Positions 1-10,985 of a stretch of 64,000 nucleotides of DNA are shown here, one piece after another. The DNA is from Sarcocystis neurona (Eukaryota; Apicomplexa; Conoidasida; Eucoccidiorida; Sarcocystidae). The translations under genes and the position numbers were made by a program. The notes beneath the pieces are model-generated. The model was not told the origin of the DNA, made no database searches, and worked only from the letters and a program-made list of their open reading frames with translations. The stretch spans positions 871,124 to 935,123 of the forward strand of contig KL647319.1 of NCBI GenBank assembly GCA_000727475.1, given 5' to 3'. Position 1 is the stretch's first letter. Every line of letters starts with the position of its first letter.

Positions 1-135
1 GTTGCTGCTGCTGCGGCTGCTGCTGCTGCGGTTGCTGCTGCTGCGGTTGCTGCTGCTGCGGCTGCTGCTGCTGCGGTTGCTGCTGCTGCGGTTGCTGCTG
101 CTGCGGCTGCTGCTGCTGCGGTTGCTGCTGTTCCT
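1..135. repeat. 15-bp CTG-type minisatellite
   Basis: A 15-bp unit (GTTGCTGCTGCTGCG, with GTT/GCT alternation) is repeated about nine times from the first base of the window. It lies downstream, in the minus direction, of the last visible ALG2 exon, so it is either intronic or in a later exon that cannot be recognised here. Read on either strand it gives only low-complexity Leu/Arg, Ala or Gln/Ser. Confidence 0.9.
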
Positions 136-417
136 TGCTGACTTCTCTTCTGCAGCTCCCACGGCCAGCAGCAGTCTTCTCCTGCTTCTGTCTTGCTGTG
201 TCTCTTGACGTCTGCTGCCCAGGGGCATGCGCCCGGGGACGGTTACGAAGGAGAGAAAAAGAAGCGCGGCGCACGTATTCCCTCTCTTCCCTACGTCCGC
301 ATGCAAGTGTACTTCTCTGTCAATTTCTCTCTTCTACTGACTTTCTCTCACTGCGTAGAAAAGGACCCTGCACGTCGGCTCCTGCTGTTGCAAATCGCAG
401 GGAAATACACACGTCTC

Positions 418-1370
418 TCCTCTTTACATATACATACACAGATGGATACCTATCTATCTGTACCTACACACATGTCAATCCCTACATACAGATGGATATC
501 TCTGCATCTATCTTTACCCATATATATATGTATATGTATGCATACGTCATTCCTTACATATACACATAGAGATGGATTTCTGTGTATCTATCTATACCTA
601 CATGCATATATATGTCATTCTTTACATATACACGTAAAGGTGGATACCTATGTATCGATCTGTATATATATAATTGTGGAGACGACTATCTATGTATCTA
701 TCTGTACCTGTACATATGTATCTGTCAGTCCTTACGTACATATATAGAGATGGATTTCTATCTATCTATCTATACTTACATGTATATATATATGTCAATC
801 CCTAGAAATACATATAAAGATGGCTATCTATGTATCTATCTGTATATATATATACACGTATGGAGGAGGGTGTTTCTGTATCTATCTGTGCCTATACATA
901 TATACATATATATATGACAGTCCCTACATATGCACAAAGACATAGATATGTATGTATCTCTCTGCATATATATATATATGGAGACGGATATCTATCTATC
1001 TATCTGTACCTCTATGTACATCTATATATATATGAGTCGTTACATATACATGTGGAAATAAATATCTATGTACCTGTGTGTACCTACATATATGTATTTA
1101 CGTGTAAACATGAATTTATATGTATATATGGAAATACGGAGGTAACTATACAGAGGGGGAAACATAGAAACATGCGTGCGTATATCTATGCATGTATACG
1201 CACCCATATATATATTATATATATTATAGGTAAATATATGCGTAATACCAACAGAAGCACATACACATACATATATATATGGTTTGTAAGTAATGTAAAT
1301 ATATGTATGTGATACCTACAGGTTATATATGTATGTTTGTATGGAAAAGAGCATGTATATATATACGGAC
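418..1370. repeat. TA/CATA microsatellite field
   Basis: About 950 bases of ACATATATA, TATCTATC and related short motifs. It lies beyond exon 6 of the minus-strand ALG2 gene, inside the intron that follows that exon. The open frames it gives are Tyr/Ile/His/Thr repeats and I do not regard them as coding. Bases 136-417 are non-repetitive but show no recognisable exon. Confidence 0.8.
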
Positions 1371-1454
1371 ATGTGGAGAGATTTTTGAGGAAGAAGAAGA
1401 GACTGCTTTTGTTTAAAAAGAGAGGGAGAGAAAAAAGTCGACGGCCCCGCATAC

Positions 1455-1604
1455 CTCTGCAGGACCGGCCACGCGGCGAAGAGTTTCTTTAACGCAGCCG
1501 AATTCAAATGGGAGCAAAGGAGGGGGTCGATGTGTTGCCGCAGCAGGAAGGCATCGACAGCAGCGGTGTCCACTGCAGGGTACAAGACGGCGGAAGGAGG
1601 GGCG
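1455..1604 (-). CDS. ALG2: ALG2 exon 6 (last visible exon)
   Basis: 150 bases from the acceptor TTTCTGCTGCAG to a GTATGC donor. Encodes APPSAVLYPAVDTAAVDAFL and on to AAWPVLQR. The VLYPAVD core is the ALG2 VLYPSLNV segment at the entry of the C-terminal domain. The exon ends in phase 2. I could not find the next exon, which should carry the family NRYERKKN segment, in bases 1-1454, so the gene is cut by the window edge or that exon has diverged. Confidence 0.8.
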
Positions 1605-1803
1605 CTGCAGCAGAAATCGCAGAAAAAGGGACCCGGGAAAGTTTGTTTTCCTCGCCGGAAAGACCGGAAGCAGGCAGCAGTCTCCTGGAAATACGAAAAG
1701 AAAAAGGTGCTGCTCTGCTCGTTTGTAGACAAGACAGCTGCTGCTGAGCAGGGGGAGCGGTGTCCTGCGACACCGAGGCAGGAACCGACACCCTTCTCCA
1801 GGT

Positions 1804-1817
1804 GGTGTACGTACACC
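1804..1817. promoter_or_regulatory. GGTGTACGTACACC palindrome, copy 1
   Basis: Perfect 14-bp palindrome about 200 bases upstream, in the gene's sense, of the ALG2 exon 6 acceptor. The role is unknown; the type is assigned only because a perfect palindrome is a plausible protein-binding site. Confidence 0.45.
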
Positions 1818-1991
1818 CGACGGCGACGTGCGAGGCAACGTGGCCACCACCTCGAAGGATGAAAGAAAGGGCAGAAGAAATACTTCTCGTCGAAAAACGT
1901 GAAAACACCTGCTGCCCGAAGTACGCGAGACACGCAGCAAAGGCAGGAGAAGAAGCTGCAGAGGAAGAAGAAGAGGGAGACGGTTGTTTTC

Positions 1992-2007
1992 CGGTGTACG
2001 TACACCG
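1992..2007. promoter_or_regulatory. CGGTGTACGTACACCG palindrome, copy 2
   Basis: Perfect 16-bp palindrome in the same intron, 189 bases from copy 1. Its left flank TTTTCC is shared with the copy at 7316. Confidence 0.45.
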
Positions 2008-2099
2008 CACTCCGCAGCAGAGGCCCGGGTGATGGCGCTGGTGACACGACCGGAATAACGGTCTTTCCTTTCTTCTTCTCTTAATACACCTCTTCTCTT

Positions 2100-3060
2100 G
2101 CCCTTCCCCATCTGCTGCACCTACCGCCTTCTCATATCTACGTATACATGTGTATACCAATCGATGGTATACACCTCTACACATTTGAATATGTCTACAC
2201 GCGTCATTCTCGCTATAATTCTACGTACATCGCGTGTCTCTATTCCTCTCGTTCTCTATCCCGCCCTCTTCACACATCTATATATATGTATTTCTCTCTC
2301 ATTGTATATGTACATGTACGCCTTCCTGTAGGGTCGCTCGATTTCCTCTTTCTAGAGAGGCGAACCGCCTCTTTACATTTCCACGTTCCTTTCTATGTCA
2401 ATTTCTCTTCCTCTTCCTTTATCCATCTATACATACATATATACACAAACACATATATATGTGCCCGTTTCTCTATCTACCTACCTATCTATACATATAC
2501 CTACACACATATATATATGTGTATCTATTCCTGTGCTTTTCTCTCGATCTATCTCTCTCTATATATCTCTCTCCCTCTACATATTTCTCTCTGTATCATT
2601 CTATCTATTTATTCCCCCGATATACACATATATAGACTTCTACTTCTCTCTCTATACATATACATATATATATGTATTCGTATATTCCTCCCTCTGTCTC
2701 CGTCCCCTGTATGTACACCTACATCTTCTTCTATGGCTGCTTTCTCTATTTCTATCTTTCTCCCTATACATATATATATACGTCTATGTCTCCCTGTCTC
2801 TCTACATATATATATATGTATAGGCCGATTTATATCTTTGTTTTTCAGTCTATTTGTCTATCGTTTCATACATATGTGTGCATGTTTTTATCTTTCCTTC
2901 TCTATCTTCCTCTATCCACGTGTCTCCCTGTCTCTGTCTCGTCTCCTGTACGTACACCCACACCTTCTTGTATGATGGCCCGTTGCGTCTCTTTTCCGTC
3001 TTACGCTGCTGCTGTCTCCCTGTCTCGGTGAACGTACACATCCTCCCTTTTTTTCTCTTC
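2100..3060. repeat. Pyrimidine-rich and TA microsatellite field
   Basis: TCTCTCTATATAT and TATCTATC repeats with CTCT runs. The long plus-strand open frame across it is Ser/Tyr/Ile/Leu-only low complexity and is not called as a gene. Confidence 0.75.
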
Positions 3061-3389
3061 GAGTTTACGTGTATTTCTTTCTGTCCCTCACTTTCTCTTG
3101 GCTTCTCTTTTTTCTCTTCCTAGCTTCCTCTTGCTCGGTGCTGCAGGCATACATATCTATGCATGCGTCTCATGTGTGCGTGGATTGGGTCCCTCTGTAC
3201 TTATTTTCGTGACTCGTCGACTATACCGCCTCTCTTCCGTCGTCGAAGACGCAGAGCAGCAGCAAATTCTCCTACAAGTGTCCACTTTTTAAAAAGACAA
3301 ATATCCTACGGACAGGCAGCCATACGTGAAGCGTCGGAAGCACCCCTTTGCCTTGGGACACGTTGACGCTCGCGTTCACACAGAATGGC

Positions 3390-4180
3390 TATATATACAT
3401 ATACATATATATATATACGGATCTACACATACAAATATGTATATATATGTGCATATATATATAGAGAGAGAGAGAAGGGAAGACTGTGATGGGAGACTTC
3501 TCTCACATCTGCAGACAACTGGCTATAGCCCTACATACATACATACATTTATATACATATATAGAGATATATATACATATATATACATTTATATATATAC
3601 ACATATACATGTATGCATATATATATTCACACACATATATATATGTACAGGAGATGAACCTGTGACACGAAGAATCTCTCACATTCACACAGTTGGCTTT
3701 AGGTCTCTCTCTCTATATATATTTGTATATGTGCACACATACGTGTATATATATATTTACATATGTATATATAGACAGGGAGGAGAGGAAAGTGTGACGT
3801 ATCGACTCTCTCTCATTCGTAGAGAGAAAAAGCTAGAGACCCATATACATGTATACATCTATACATATATATGCACATATATATACATATGTATACGCAG
3901 ATACGTGTATATATATATGTATATTTGTACACACACACACACACACATGTATGTATGTATATATACGTATACATATATATACACATATGTGTATATACGT
4001 ACGTGCATATATACGTATAGACACACGTGTATATATGTATATGGGTATATTCACAGCGACGCATGCAGACGCTCAGGAAGGTGGGAGTATATATATGTCT
4101 GTGTACGTATATACACATATATATATATGCGTATACGTGTATACACATACATACATACACGCATACATAGTGAAGCAACA
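3390..4180. repeat. TA/CATATA microsatellite
   Basis: About 800 bases of ATATACATATAT-type repeats inside ALG2 intron 5, interrupted by short GAGAGA runs. Open frames on both strands are Tyr/Ile/Thr/His repeats only. Confidence 0.8.
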
Positions 4181-4239
4181 AAAAGGAGGCCCAACATGTC
4201 TCCCCTGTTTTCGAAGTGAAGAAAAAGTAGACACGCACG

Positions 4240-4465
4240 GTAGAGAGGAGTAGAGGAGAGACACGGAGAGGAGACGAGACAGCAGCAAGGAGAAGAAGAA
4301 GCAGCGAGAGACAGAAAGAAGAAATAGAGAGGGAGACGGAGACACAGAGGGACGGAGAAGACACGCAAAGAGACGGGGAGACACGGAAGGGGAGACGGGG
4401 AGACACGGAGAGACGGAGGGAGAGACAGGGAGACATGGAGAGACGGAGACACGGAAGGAGAACCC
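4240..4465 (+). repeat. GAGAC polypurine tract
   Basis: Imperfect tandem array of GGGGAGAC/GGAGACAC-like units, strongly purine-rich on the plus strand, lying just beyond ALG2 exon 5. Similar tracts recur near 9.4, 19.9 and 33.8 kb and, in the pyrimidine sense, at 58.2-58.9 kb. Confidence 0.8.
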
Positions 4466-4522
4466 TGGACGTTTCTGAGTGTTCTACCTCTATTGACTCC
4501 AACAAAAGACAGAAGAACGTAC

Positions 4523-4604
4523 GTTTTCTTCGACACTCGAGAGTAAACTCTCCTGGCGACTTCTCGAGTATTGCAGGAATTGTACAGGATCAAATCGCAC
4601 GCCG
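4523..4604 (-). CDS. ALG2: ALG2 exon 5 (NS-x-x-T motif)
   Basis: 82 bases from a CTGCTGCAG acceptor to a GTACGT donor on the sense strand. Encodes ACDLILYNSCNTREVARR and ends SRVSKKT across the next junction. ALG2 proteins have CILVNSxFT followed by a helix here. The first codon is completed by the single base left by exon 4 and the last by exon 6, so both phases fit. Confidence 0.82.
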
Positions 4605-5173
4605 CTGCAGCAGCAGATCCACATGCGAGTCGCACGCAGCAGCAGCAGCAGCAACAGCAACAGCAGGGGCAACAGCATCAGCACGAGTAGTCTATGTGTA
4701 TCTCTCCGGCAGATTGCAGGCGGGGTGGCAGCGTCGACGACGCGTGTCTGGGGGAAACAGCAGCAGCAGCGTTTCCGCAAGCAGACCACAGCTGCGCGTT
4801 TTGTCACTCACGAGCCGAGATCCGGCAGCAGCAGCAGCGGCACGCGGCGATGGCATGCAGAGCAGCAGCAACAGCAGCAAGAAAAAGCAGCAGCAGTCGC
4901 ATCTCATCTTTCTGCAGAAGGAAGCAGCCACACTGCAGCAGCGTGTGACGGCTGCATGGGCCAACAAGCAATCAGCAGCACCGCGTCTCTCTGTATGTGT
5001 CTATGTGTAAGAGGGGCAGTCCCAGGAGCTGTGGGGACTACGCGTGCAGCAGCAGCAACAGCAAGGCGGCAGGGTGGATATCTGCGAAGCAAACATGCCG
5101 CAGCACAGCCCCCTGGACTTCTGCTGCGAAGAAACAGAAGCAGCAGCACGGGAAAAAGAAGCAGCAACACTGT

Positions 5174-5175
<2 letters not shown>

Positions 5176-5214
<39 letters not shown>
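5176..5214. repeat. (GT)n microsatellite
   Basis: About 19 uninterrupted GT units inside ALG2 intron 4. Confidence 0.95.
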
Positions 5215-5215
<1 letters not shown>

Positions 5216-6114
5216 CGCGGCGAGCAGCAGCACAGGGAAGGCGAATGTTGGGTTGCCCCTGTAGCAGAGCCCCGTCGTCGCTGCCGTAGGTGAACAAGGT
5301 GCGTATGCGCACATATACGTAGATGTACGCTTTGGCTTGTGTATAGGCGGGTGTACGCATGCAAGGAATATGATGGAAATTGGCGTGTCTGCGTATGGAG
5401 CGTTGCATGCAAAGCAGCGGAAGAAACACGGCAACACCCCGCCAGGACGCATGCAGAGGAGACTCGGGCGATCAGCAGCTGCTGCCGTAGACGCTGCTGC
5501 CGGGGCAACTGAGCGAACTACTGCAGGTGCAGCGCGGGCACACGCGATCCCCCACGTCGCTGCTGTTGCTGTTGCCAGCTGCCCAAGTCACTGCTACGAC
5601 GGCTGCTGCTGAACAAAGCAACAGCGGTTCTGTGCGCGCGCCAGGTTGTTGCTGCTGCTTCTCCTCCTCTTCGACAACAGCAACTCCTGTTGTTGTTACG
5701 GGTGACTGTTCTCATGCTGCAGTTTCAGAAGAGAAGAAAAGCTGCCGCTGCTCCGGCGTAGGCGCCGTCCAGGCCATCCCCCCTGCTGCGCTGTGCTGCG
5801 GCTGGTGAGATGCTGCGCAGCAACTGCTGCTGCTGTTGCTGCTGCTGGCCTGGGTTGGGCGCTTCCTGCGGCTGGTGCTGTCGCTGCCCAGTACTTGCTG
5901 CTGCTCCTTCATCTGCTTTTGCTCCTGCCTATCGCCTGCTGCTGCTGCGACTGCTGCTGCTGCAGCTTCTGCCCTTCCCGTTCGATAACGCCTGCTGCTG
6001 CTACTGTCCTTCGGAGAGTGGGGCTGCTTCCTTCTCGGCGACGAGGGCTGCTGCTGCTGTTGCGCTGTCGAATGCAAAGGTGGCGCTGTCGGTGCCGCTG
6101 CCGCTTTCTACAAT

Positions 6115-6300
6115 GCTGCTGCTGCTGCTGCTTCCTAGACTGCTGCTGCTGCTTCCTAAGCTGCTGCTGCTGCTGCTTCCTAAGCTGCTGCTGCTGCTGC
6201 TTCCTAAGCTGCTGCTGCTGCTTGCTAAGCTGCTCCTGCTGCTTCGTGGGCTGCTGCATCCTAGGCTGCTGCTGTTGCTTCCAAGGTTCCTGCTGCTGCC
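6115..6300. repeat. CTG/CTTCCTAAG minisatellite
   Basis: Seven to eight units of roughly 21-24 bases, each three to five CTG triplets followed by CTTCCTAAG or a close variant. It sits 40 bases past the ALG2 exon 4 donor. Confidence 0.8.
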
Positions 6301-6340
6301 GCTTAGTTGCTGCTGCTGCTTCCTGTGCTGCTACACTTAC

Positions 6341-6590
6341 TGACATTGGCGTGCTCTATCGCGTAAAATACAGCGCGGTAGCATCCATACAGAAATTTCC
6401 ACAGGCAACGTTGCAGCTGCTGCAGCAAAGAGACTCTCTTGCTCTGGTCGGGGGAAGAAGTCGCAGCGTCTGCAGCCGAGTCGTCAGCAGCAGAGGAAGC
6501 AGTTCGTCGTGCGATTGCTGCTGCTGTTTTCTCGTCCAAGTCTCTCCATATGCAGCCGCCTACGGTGGGGTAGTGCATGTAATATATCAA
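6341..6590 (-). CDS. ALG2: ALG2 exon 4 (HYP motif, Ala/Ser insertion)
   Basis: Begins in phase 0 after a TACTGCAG acceptor and ends in phase 1 at a perfect GTAAGT donor. Encodes LIYYMHYPTVGGCIWRD, the equivalent of the family YCHFPD strand, then an insertion of about 35 residues rich in Ala, Ser and Asp, then LLQQLQRCLWKFLYGCYRA, a helix matching the family KRLYRxPxDWxEE region. The Phe of HFP is Tyr here. Confidence 0.85.
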
Positions 6591-7177
6591 CTGCAGTACC
6601 AGTGATAGCAGCAGCAACGCAGCAACAGCAACGCATGCAGCACAGGGCAGCAGCACACGAAGGATCTGCGCCAGAGACGCAGGTGCAGCTTCAGCAGCGG
6701 CAGGAAGAGAGAAGCAGTCCTGCGGCAGCGCGCCGCAGCGGCAGCAGAGACAGGAGCAGCAGCAGCAGACAAAAACGCAGCAGCAACGGCGAACCGCATA
6801 GTAACAACAGCAACAGGGGACGCAGGAGCAGCCGCTTACGTGAAGACGCAGCAACAGCAGCAGAAACTGCAGCAGCTACGAGAGCGACGCAGCAGCAATA
6901 GCAGACGATGGAGCAGCACAAACTACGCCACACAGACGACAGCGGGTTAAGCCGGGACAAAACTGCGTAGTAGCAGTGAAATGCAGCAGAAGGAGAAAGC
7001 GAAGACAGCAGCACCAGCTAGGACAGACTGGGGGCCCAACAGCAACAAGAATATCAAGTGGAAAAGGCAACAGCAGAAGAAGCAGCAACCGCAGAGAGTA
7101 GCAACAGTCAAAGAGCAGCAGCAGTCGAAGAGCAGCAGAAAACTCGCGCAATAGCGGCAAAGATGAGTGGCGGTCAC
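6591..7177 (-). other. ALG2 intron 3: CAG-rich
   Basis: On the plus strand this is CAG/GCAACA-rich, so on the gene's sense strand it is CTG-rich and provides the pyrimidine stretch leading to the exon 4 acceptor. No gene seen within it. Confidence 0.6.
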
Positions 7178-7254
7178 CTTTTTGCAGAAGAGCCGGAAGA
7201 GCGGGTTCAGCCCCGGGCACTGGTCGCTGACGATCACGTCGCAGTTCCACCGGC
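7178..7254 (-). CDS. ALG2: ALG2 exon 3 (CDVIVSDQ strand)
   Basis: 77 bases between the acceptor TTTTCTCCGCAG and the donor GTGACC on the sense strand. Encodes RWNCDVIVSDQ then PLFRLFCKK, the counterpart of the ALG2 strand reading DVVVxDQ and its following helix. Starts with two bases completing a Gly codon from exon 2 and ends in phase 0. It lies 4.7 kb from exon 2 across an intron full of microsatellites. Confidence 0.85.
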
Positions 7255-7315
7255 CTGCGGAGAAAAGTGAGGCGTGGAGAAGCGCAGCAGACATGCATGT
7301 CTCCGCTTTTTTTCC

Positions 7316-7329
7316 GGTGTACGTACACC
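7316..7329. promoter_or_regulatory. GGTGTACGTACACC palindrome, copy 3
   Basis: Perfect copy 61 bases upstream, in the gene's sense, of the ALG2 exon 3 acceptor. The left flank TTTTTCC matches copy 2. Confidence 0.45.
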
Positions 7330-7423
7330 CCGCGCAGGCAACACGGTAAGAAGAGGCCACTGGTGCTGCTGTCCTACGGACCCCGCGAAAACCAACCAAA
7401 TAGTCGTTGACGTCCCTCTCTCT

Positions 7424-7437
7424 GGTGTACGTACACC
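7424..7437. promoter_or_regulatory. GGTGTACGTACACC palindrome, copy 4
   Basis: Perfect copy, 108 bases from copy 3. Confidence 0.45.
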
Positions 7438-7478
7438 GCAACCGACAGCCAGTGGGAGACCCCATTCCTGTTCCCCGT

Positions 7479-7492
7479 GGTGTACGTACACT
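7479..7492. promoter_or_regulatory. GGTGTACGTACACT palindrome, copy 5
   Basis: The 12-bp core GTGTACGTACAC is perfect; the outermost pair is G/T. It lies 55 bases from copy 4. A decayed relative with a GGACGTAAACACC half follows at about 7536-7553. Confidence 0.4.
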
Positions 7493-7859
7493 GGAAGAAC
7501 CAGGAAAACACTGCGCCACACTTCTCTGTTTCCCGGGTGCGGACGTAAACACCCCACAACCAACCCGAGGCAGAAACGACTGTTCGTTTTCGTCTCCACA
7601 CACACGCGCTGAAAGTCTGCAGAAGAACTCTCCCTTTGTCTTCCTCTCTTTCTTCTTCCCGCAGCCGGCCAGGGCTGCTGCCCCCTCGCTACACACCCCC
7701 GCGCGGCAGGGAAGTATCTCTCTGCTCACCGTCTTCTTCGACTGCCTTTTAATAGGGGGACTTTGCTGCTGCTCATACACACCGCGCAAGAACGAACAGG
7801 TGCTTCTTTGCGTGGACAGCTGGGGGACCCCTGGGTCTACGTTGCCGCTCCCATATCAA

Positions 7860-9240
7860 GCACACACACATGCGCATGCAGATATATACCAGCACATACA
7901 CATGCGCATGCAGATATATATCCATCTACCCACGATTCTACATTGTTAATGATCTAGCTCTATATCCCTGTGTCTACAAAACAGAATACAAGCACATATC
8001 CTGGTGTTCACACGCATACGCACATACACATACATATATACATGCACATATATATATATATATTTATAGACGTACACGCATGAACAACATTGACTCTTGA
8101 ATCTATATTACATATACAAAAACAATTATATGTGTACATACACATATATACATGTATATACATATACATCTATCTATACATATACATATATATATATGTA
8201 TACGTACATGCATGAACAGCATTGACAAAAACTTACATATGTTTATGCATATACACACAATCGTCGCAACGCATATATTAATACAAAGCCCTATATATAT
8301 ATATCTTATACACACAAAGAAATACAGTCGCTGCGGTGTTTACAACAATGAAGAGCCATATGTATACTACGAATGACATATATACATATGTAGTCGTTCT
8401 AATGTGTATATCAATGTATAGACTCTTACATATATATATAGTATTACATGTATGTATACATATATATGTACACACAGTCGTTTCAATGTATATACGTGTA
8501 TATTTGCGCATATATATAGCATATATAAAACACAGAGGCACTACCATGATACGCGTCCAAGTCAGCATTCACACACAGCCCTCCATATATATATGTAGAC
8601 AGTAGTCACATTAGTAGGATTAAAAGATATAAATATAGTGAACAGAGAGGCAGTAGGACACACACATAGCAGCAGACACATGTATACACACAAGTAGACC
8701 AGCACAGAAAGACAGGGAGAGGGACATATATATGTACGCACATGTTGAATGACATATATATAGGCTCTTACACGAGTAGCCATATGTATATAGAGAGAAA
8801 GAGGGATATATCCGTACATACACTTTCAATACCATGTATACATATACACATGTAAACACACCCTAGTAGCCATATATATACACATATATAGTAGACAGAG
8901 AGGTACGAAGGTACACATGCATATACATATATACATATATAAGTAGATATCTATACACACATATTCGCAGACATATTGCATTCAAGATGTATTTACACAC
9001 AAATCGGTCATACGTGTGTATATATGTATTTTGTATATATGTGTCTAATATATTGGACAAAAGGGCACAAGTACGTACACACGTGTAGATATCGATACAT
9101 ACAGAGTCCTACATTGATACACATGTAGGCGTGAGGTACAAATACCTATACATATATATATGTATATTCACAAACGTAAAACATATATATATAAATCTAT
9201 TTCTCTACATGCATGTATATATATGTATATATTTAGGCAG
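7860..9240. repeat. TA/CATA microsatellite field
   Basis: About 1.4 kb of ACATATATA, GTATATAT and CACACA motifs inside ALG2 intron 2. No supported coding sequence. Confidence 0.8.
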
Positions 9241-9339
9241 AGAAATGCGGTTTTGCTGTTCTGCCTTCCCCCGGGTCACTGCGTCGTCGTCGGAGGGGCC
9301 ACGAGGCGATTCGCTGGGCACTTCTCGAAGTCAAATCTC

Positions 9340-9570
9340 CACCAGCAAGAAAGAGGGGGAGGCCGAAGAGAACAGGAAGAGCAGAGCGAAAGCGAAGGAG
9401 ACACAGGGGGACAGACACGGGAGACGGAGACGGGGAGACAGGGAGACGGGGAGATGGAGGGGGGAGACATGGAGACGGGGAGATGGAGGGGGGAGAGATG
9501 GAAACGGGGAGGACAGAGGGGGAGACGGAGACGGGGAGATGGAGACAGGGAGACGGGGAGACGAGAAATG
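9340..9570 (+). repeat. GAGAC polypurine tract
   Basis: Imperfect array of GGGGAGACGGGGAGATGGAG-like units, purine-rich on the plus strand, same family as 4240-4465. Confidence 0.8.
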
Positions 9571-10079
9571 AGGAGAAGAGCAGCACATGTCTCTGTATAT
9601 GCCGTGCTCGTCTGCTGCAGCAACTGCGTGAAGGGAAGGAAAGGCACGCAGACCTGCAGACTGCAGACGCGATGCTGGCCGCCGCGGCGCATGCAAACCA
9701 AAACAACTGCAGTGTGTTCTCTCTGTCCAATTTCTCGTATTTCTACGTTCGTGCATGTGGGAGGTCTGCACACATCCATATATACATATATATGCATATG
9801 TGTAGGTGCCAGTGTCTCTATGTATGTGTGTACTTATGTATGTGCGCGCGCATGCAGGTCTGCATGCTTGTGTGCATGCCCCACATAAAAGGGGTGAGTC
9901 CAGCTTCTTCTTGTTCGCCTTTTGTCTCCCTTTTCCTCTCCCTTTTCTGCCCTCTCTGTCTCTGCATTTTTATGTATACATACATGCATATGTGCGCATG
10001 CATTTCCATACCAATATACACATGGGTGGAGATGTAAATACCGGGGTCGCTTCTCTTCTCTCCCCCTTCATACATACAC

Positions 10080-10680
10080 GTAGACACATACACATATACA
10101 CATTTATGTAGAAAGAAAGAAAAGTAGACATGGGACTGGCTTCTCCTCTCTCTAATATATATATAGACACATATACACATTTATGTAGAAAGAAAAGTAG
10201 ACATGGGACTGGCTTCTCCTCTCTCTAATATATATATATATAGACACATATACACATATATGTAGAATGAAAGAGAAGTAGACATAAGACTGGCTTCTCC
10301 TCTCTCTCTCTCTCTAATATATACACAGACACATATACATATACATACATATATATAGAGAGAAAGAGAAGTAGACATGAGACTGGCTTCTGCTCTCTCT
10401 GATATATATAGAGAGACACACACACATATATGTAGAACAAAAGAAAAGTAGACACGGAACTGGCCTCTCCTCTCTCTCTCTCTAATATATATATATGTAT
10501 AGACACATATACATATAGATACATACACAGAGATAAAGAGAAGTAGACATAAGACTGGCTTCTCCTCTCTCTCTCTCTAATATATACACAGACACATATA
10601 CATATGCATACATATATAGAGAGAAAAAGAAGTAGACACGGGACTGGCTTCTCCTGTCTGTCTCTCTCTCTCTCTACGTG
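10080..10680. repeat. ~85-bp tandem repeat
   Basis: About seven units. Each contains GTAGACATGGGACTGGCTTC (or a near variant), then CTCCTCTCTCT, then a TA run and ACACATATACACATAT, ending in AAAGAAAAG. Starts of the GACTGGCTTC core fall near 10134, 10208, 10289, 10381, 10461, 10552 and 10645. Confidence 0.85.
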
Positions 10681-10904
10681 TATACACCCCTACATATATA
10701 TATGTATACGTGTACGCAGCGACGTGGACCTGGGACTGCATTCTGCTGCCTATTTCTCTCTCTTGATCTGCCTATAAATATAAGGAGGGCAGTGAACCCT
10801 GGAATGGCTGCTCTCTCTTCTCTATTTTCCTTCGCCGTATATGTGTCTACTTAGAGATGTGCAATCGCGCGGGTCCACCATCGGCTCTCTTCTCCCTCTT
10901 TTAA

Positions 10905-10985
10905 TCTCCTCCTGTCTCCGTCTCTCTTTTAATCTCCTCCTGTCTCCGTCTCCCTTTTAATCTCCTTCTGTCTCCGTCTCTCTCT
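10905..10985. repeat. 28-bp pyrimidine repeat, three copies
   Basis: Three consecutive copies of a unit containing TTTTAATCTCCTCCTGTCTC, the last slightly diverged. Confidence 0.85.

Larger units (their letters stand above)
1605..4522 (-). other. ALG2 intron 5 (2.9 kb), contents
   Basis: Bases 1605-2090 are non-repetitive with two copies of the palindrome GGTGTACGTACACC. Bases 2100-3060 are pyrimidine-rich DNA mixed with TA microsatellite. Bases 3120-3390 are non-repetitive with no recognised exon. Bases 3390-4180 are almost pure TA/CATA/GTATA microsatellite. Bases 4240-4465 are the GAGAC purine tract. I see no supported gene inside it. Confidence 0.6.
4605..6340 (-). other. ALG2 intron 4: CAG/CTG-rich, with (GT)n
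   Basis: Triplet-repeat-rich intron. It includes an uninterrupted (GT)n run at 5176-5214 and, at about 6115-6300, a 21-24-bp minisatellite built from several CTG units closed by CTTCCTAAG. The Q-rich minus-strand open frame directly after the exon 4 donor is in the intron by the splice model, because exon 4 joins exon 5 in phase. Confidence 0.6.

Noticed and set aside
3326..4219. Plus-strand open frame of about 297 codons
   Set aside because: Tyr/Ile/Thr/His repeats encoded by TA microsatellite inside an ALG2 intron.
4488..4604. Longer version of ALG2 exon 5 ending at 4488
   Set aside because: The donor at 4523 (GTACGT) gives the phase needed by exon 6 and restores the family order; the longer version does not.
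6341..7254. ALG11 instead of ALG2
   Set aside because: HYP resembles ALG11, but the CDVIVSDQ strand, the GGGEKW loop, HCCFPEARN and VLYPAVD follow ALG2 in order.
10080..10680. CRISPR-like array
   Set aside because: Repeats and spacers are both low-complexity, the spacers are microsatellite, and the composition is eukaryotic; the same holds for the array at 15845-16360.
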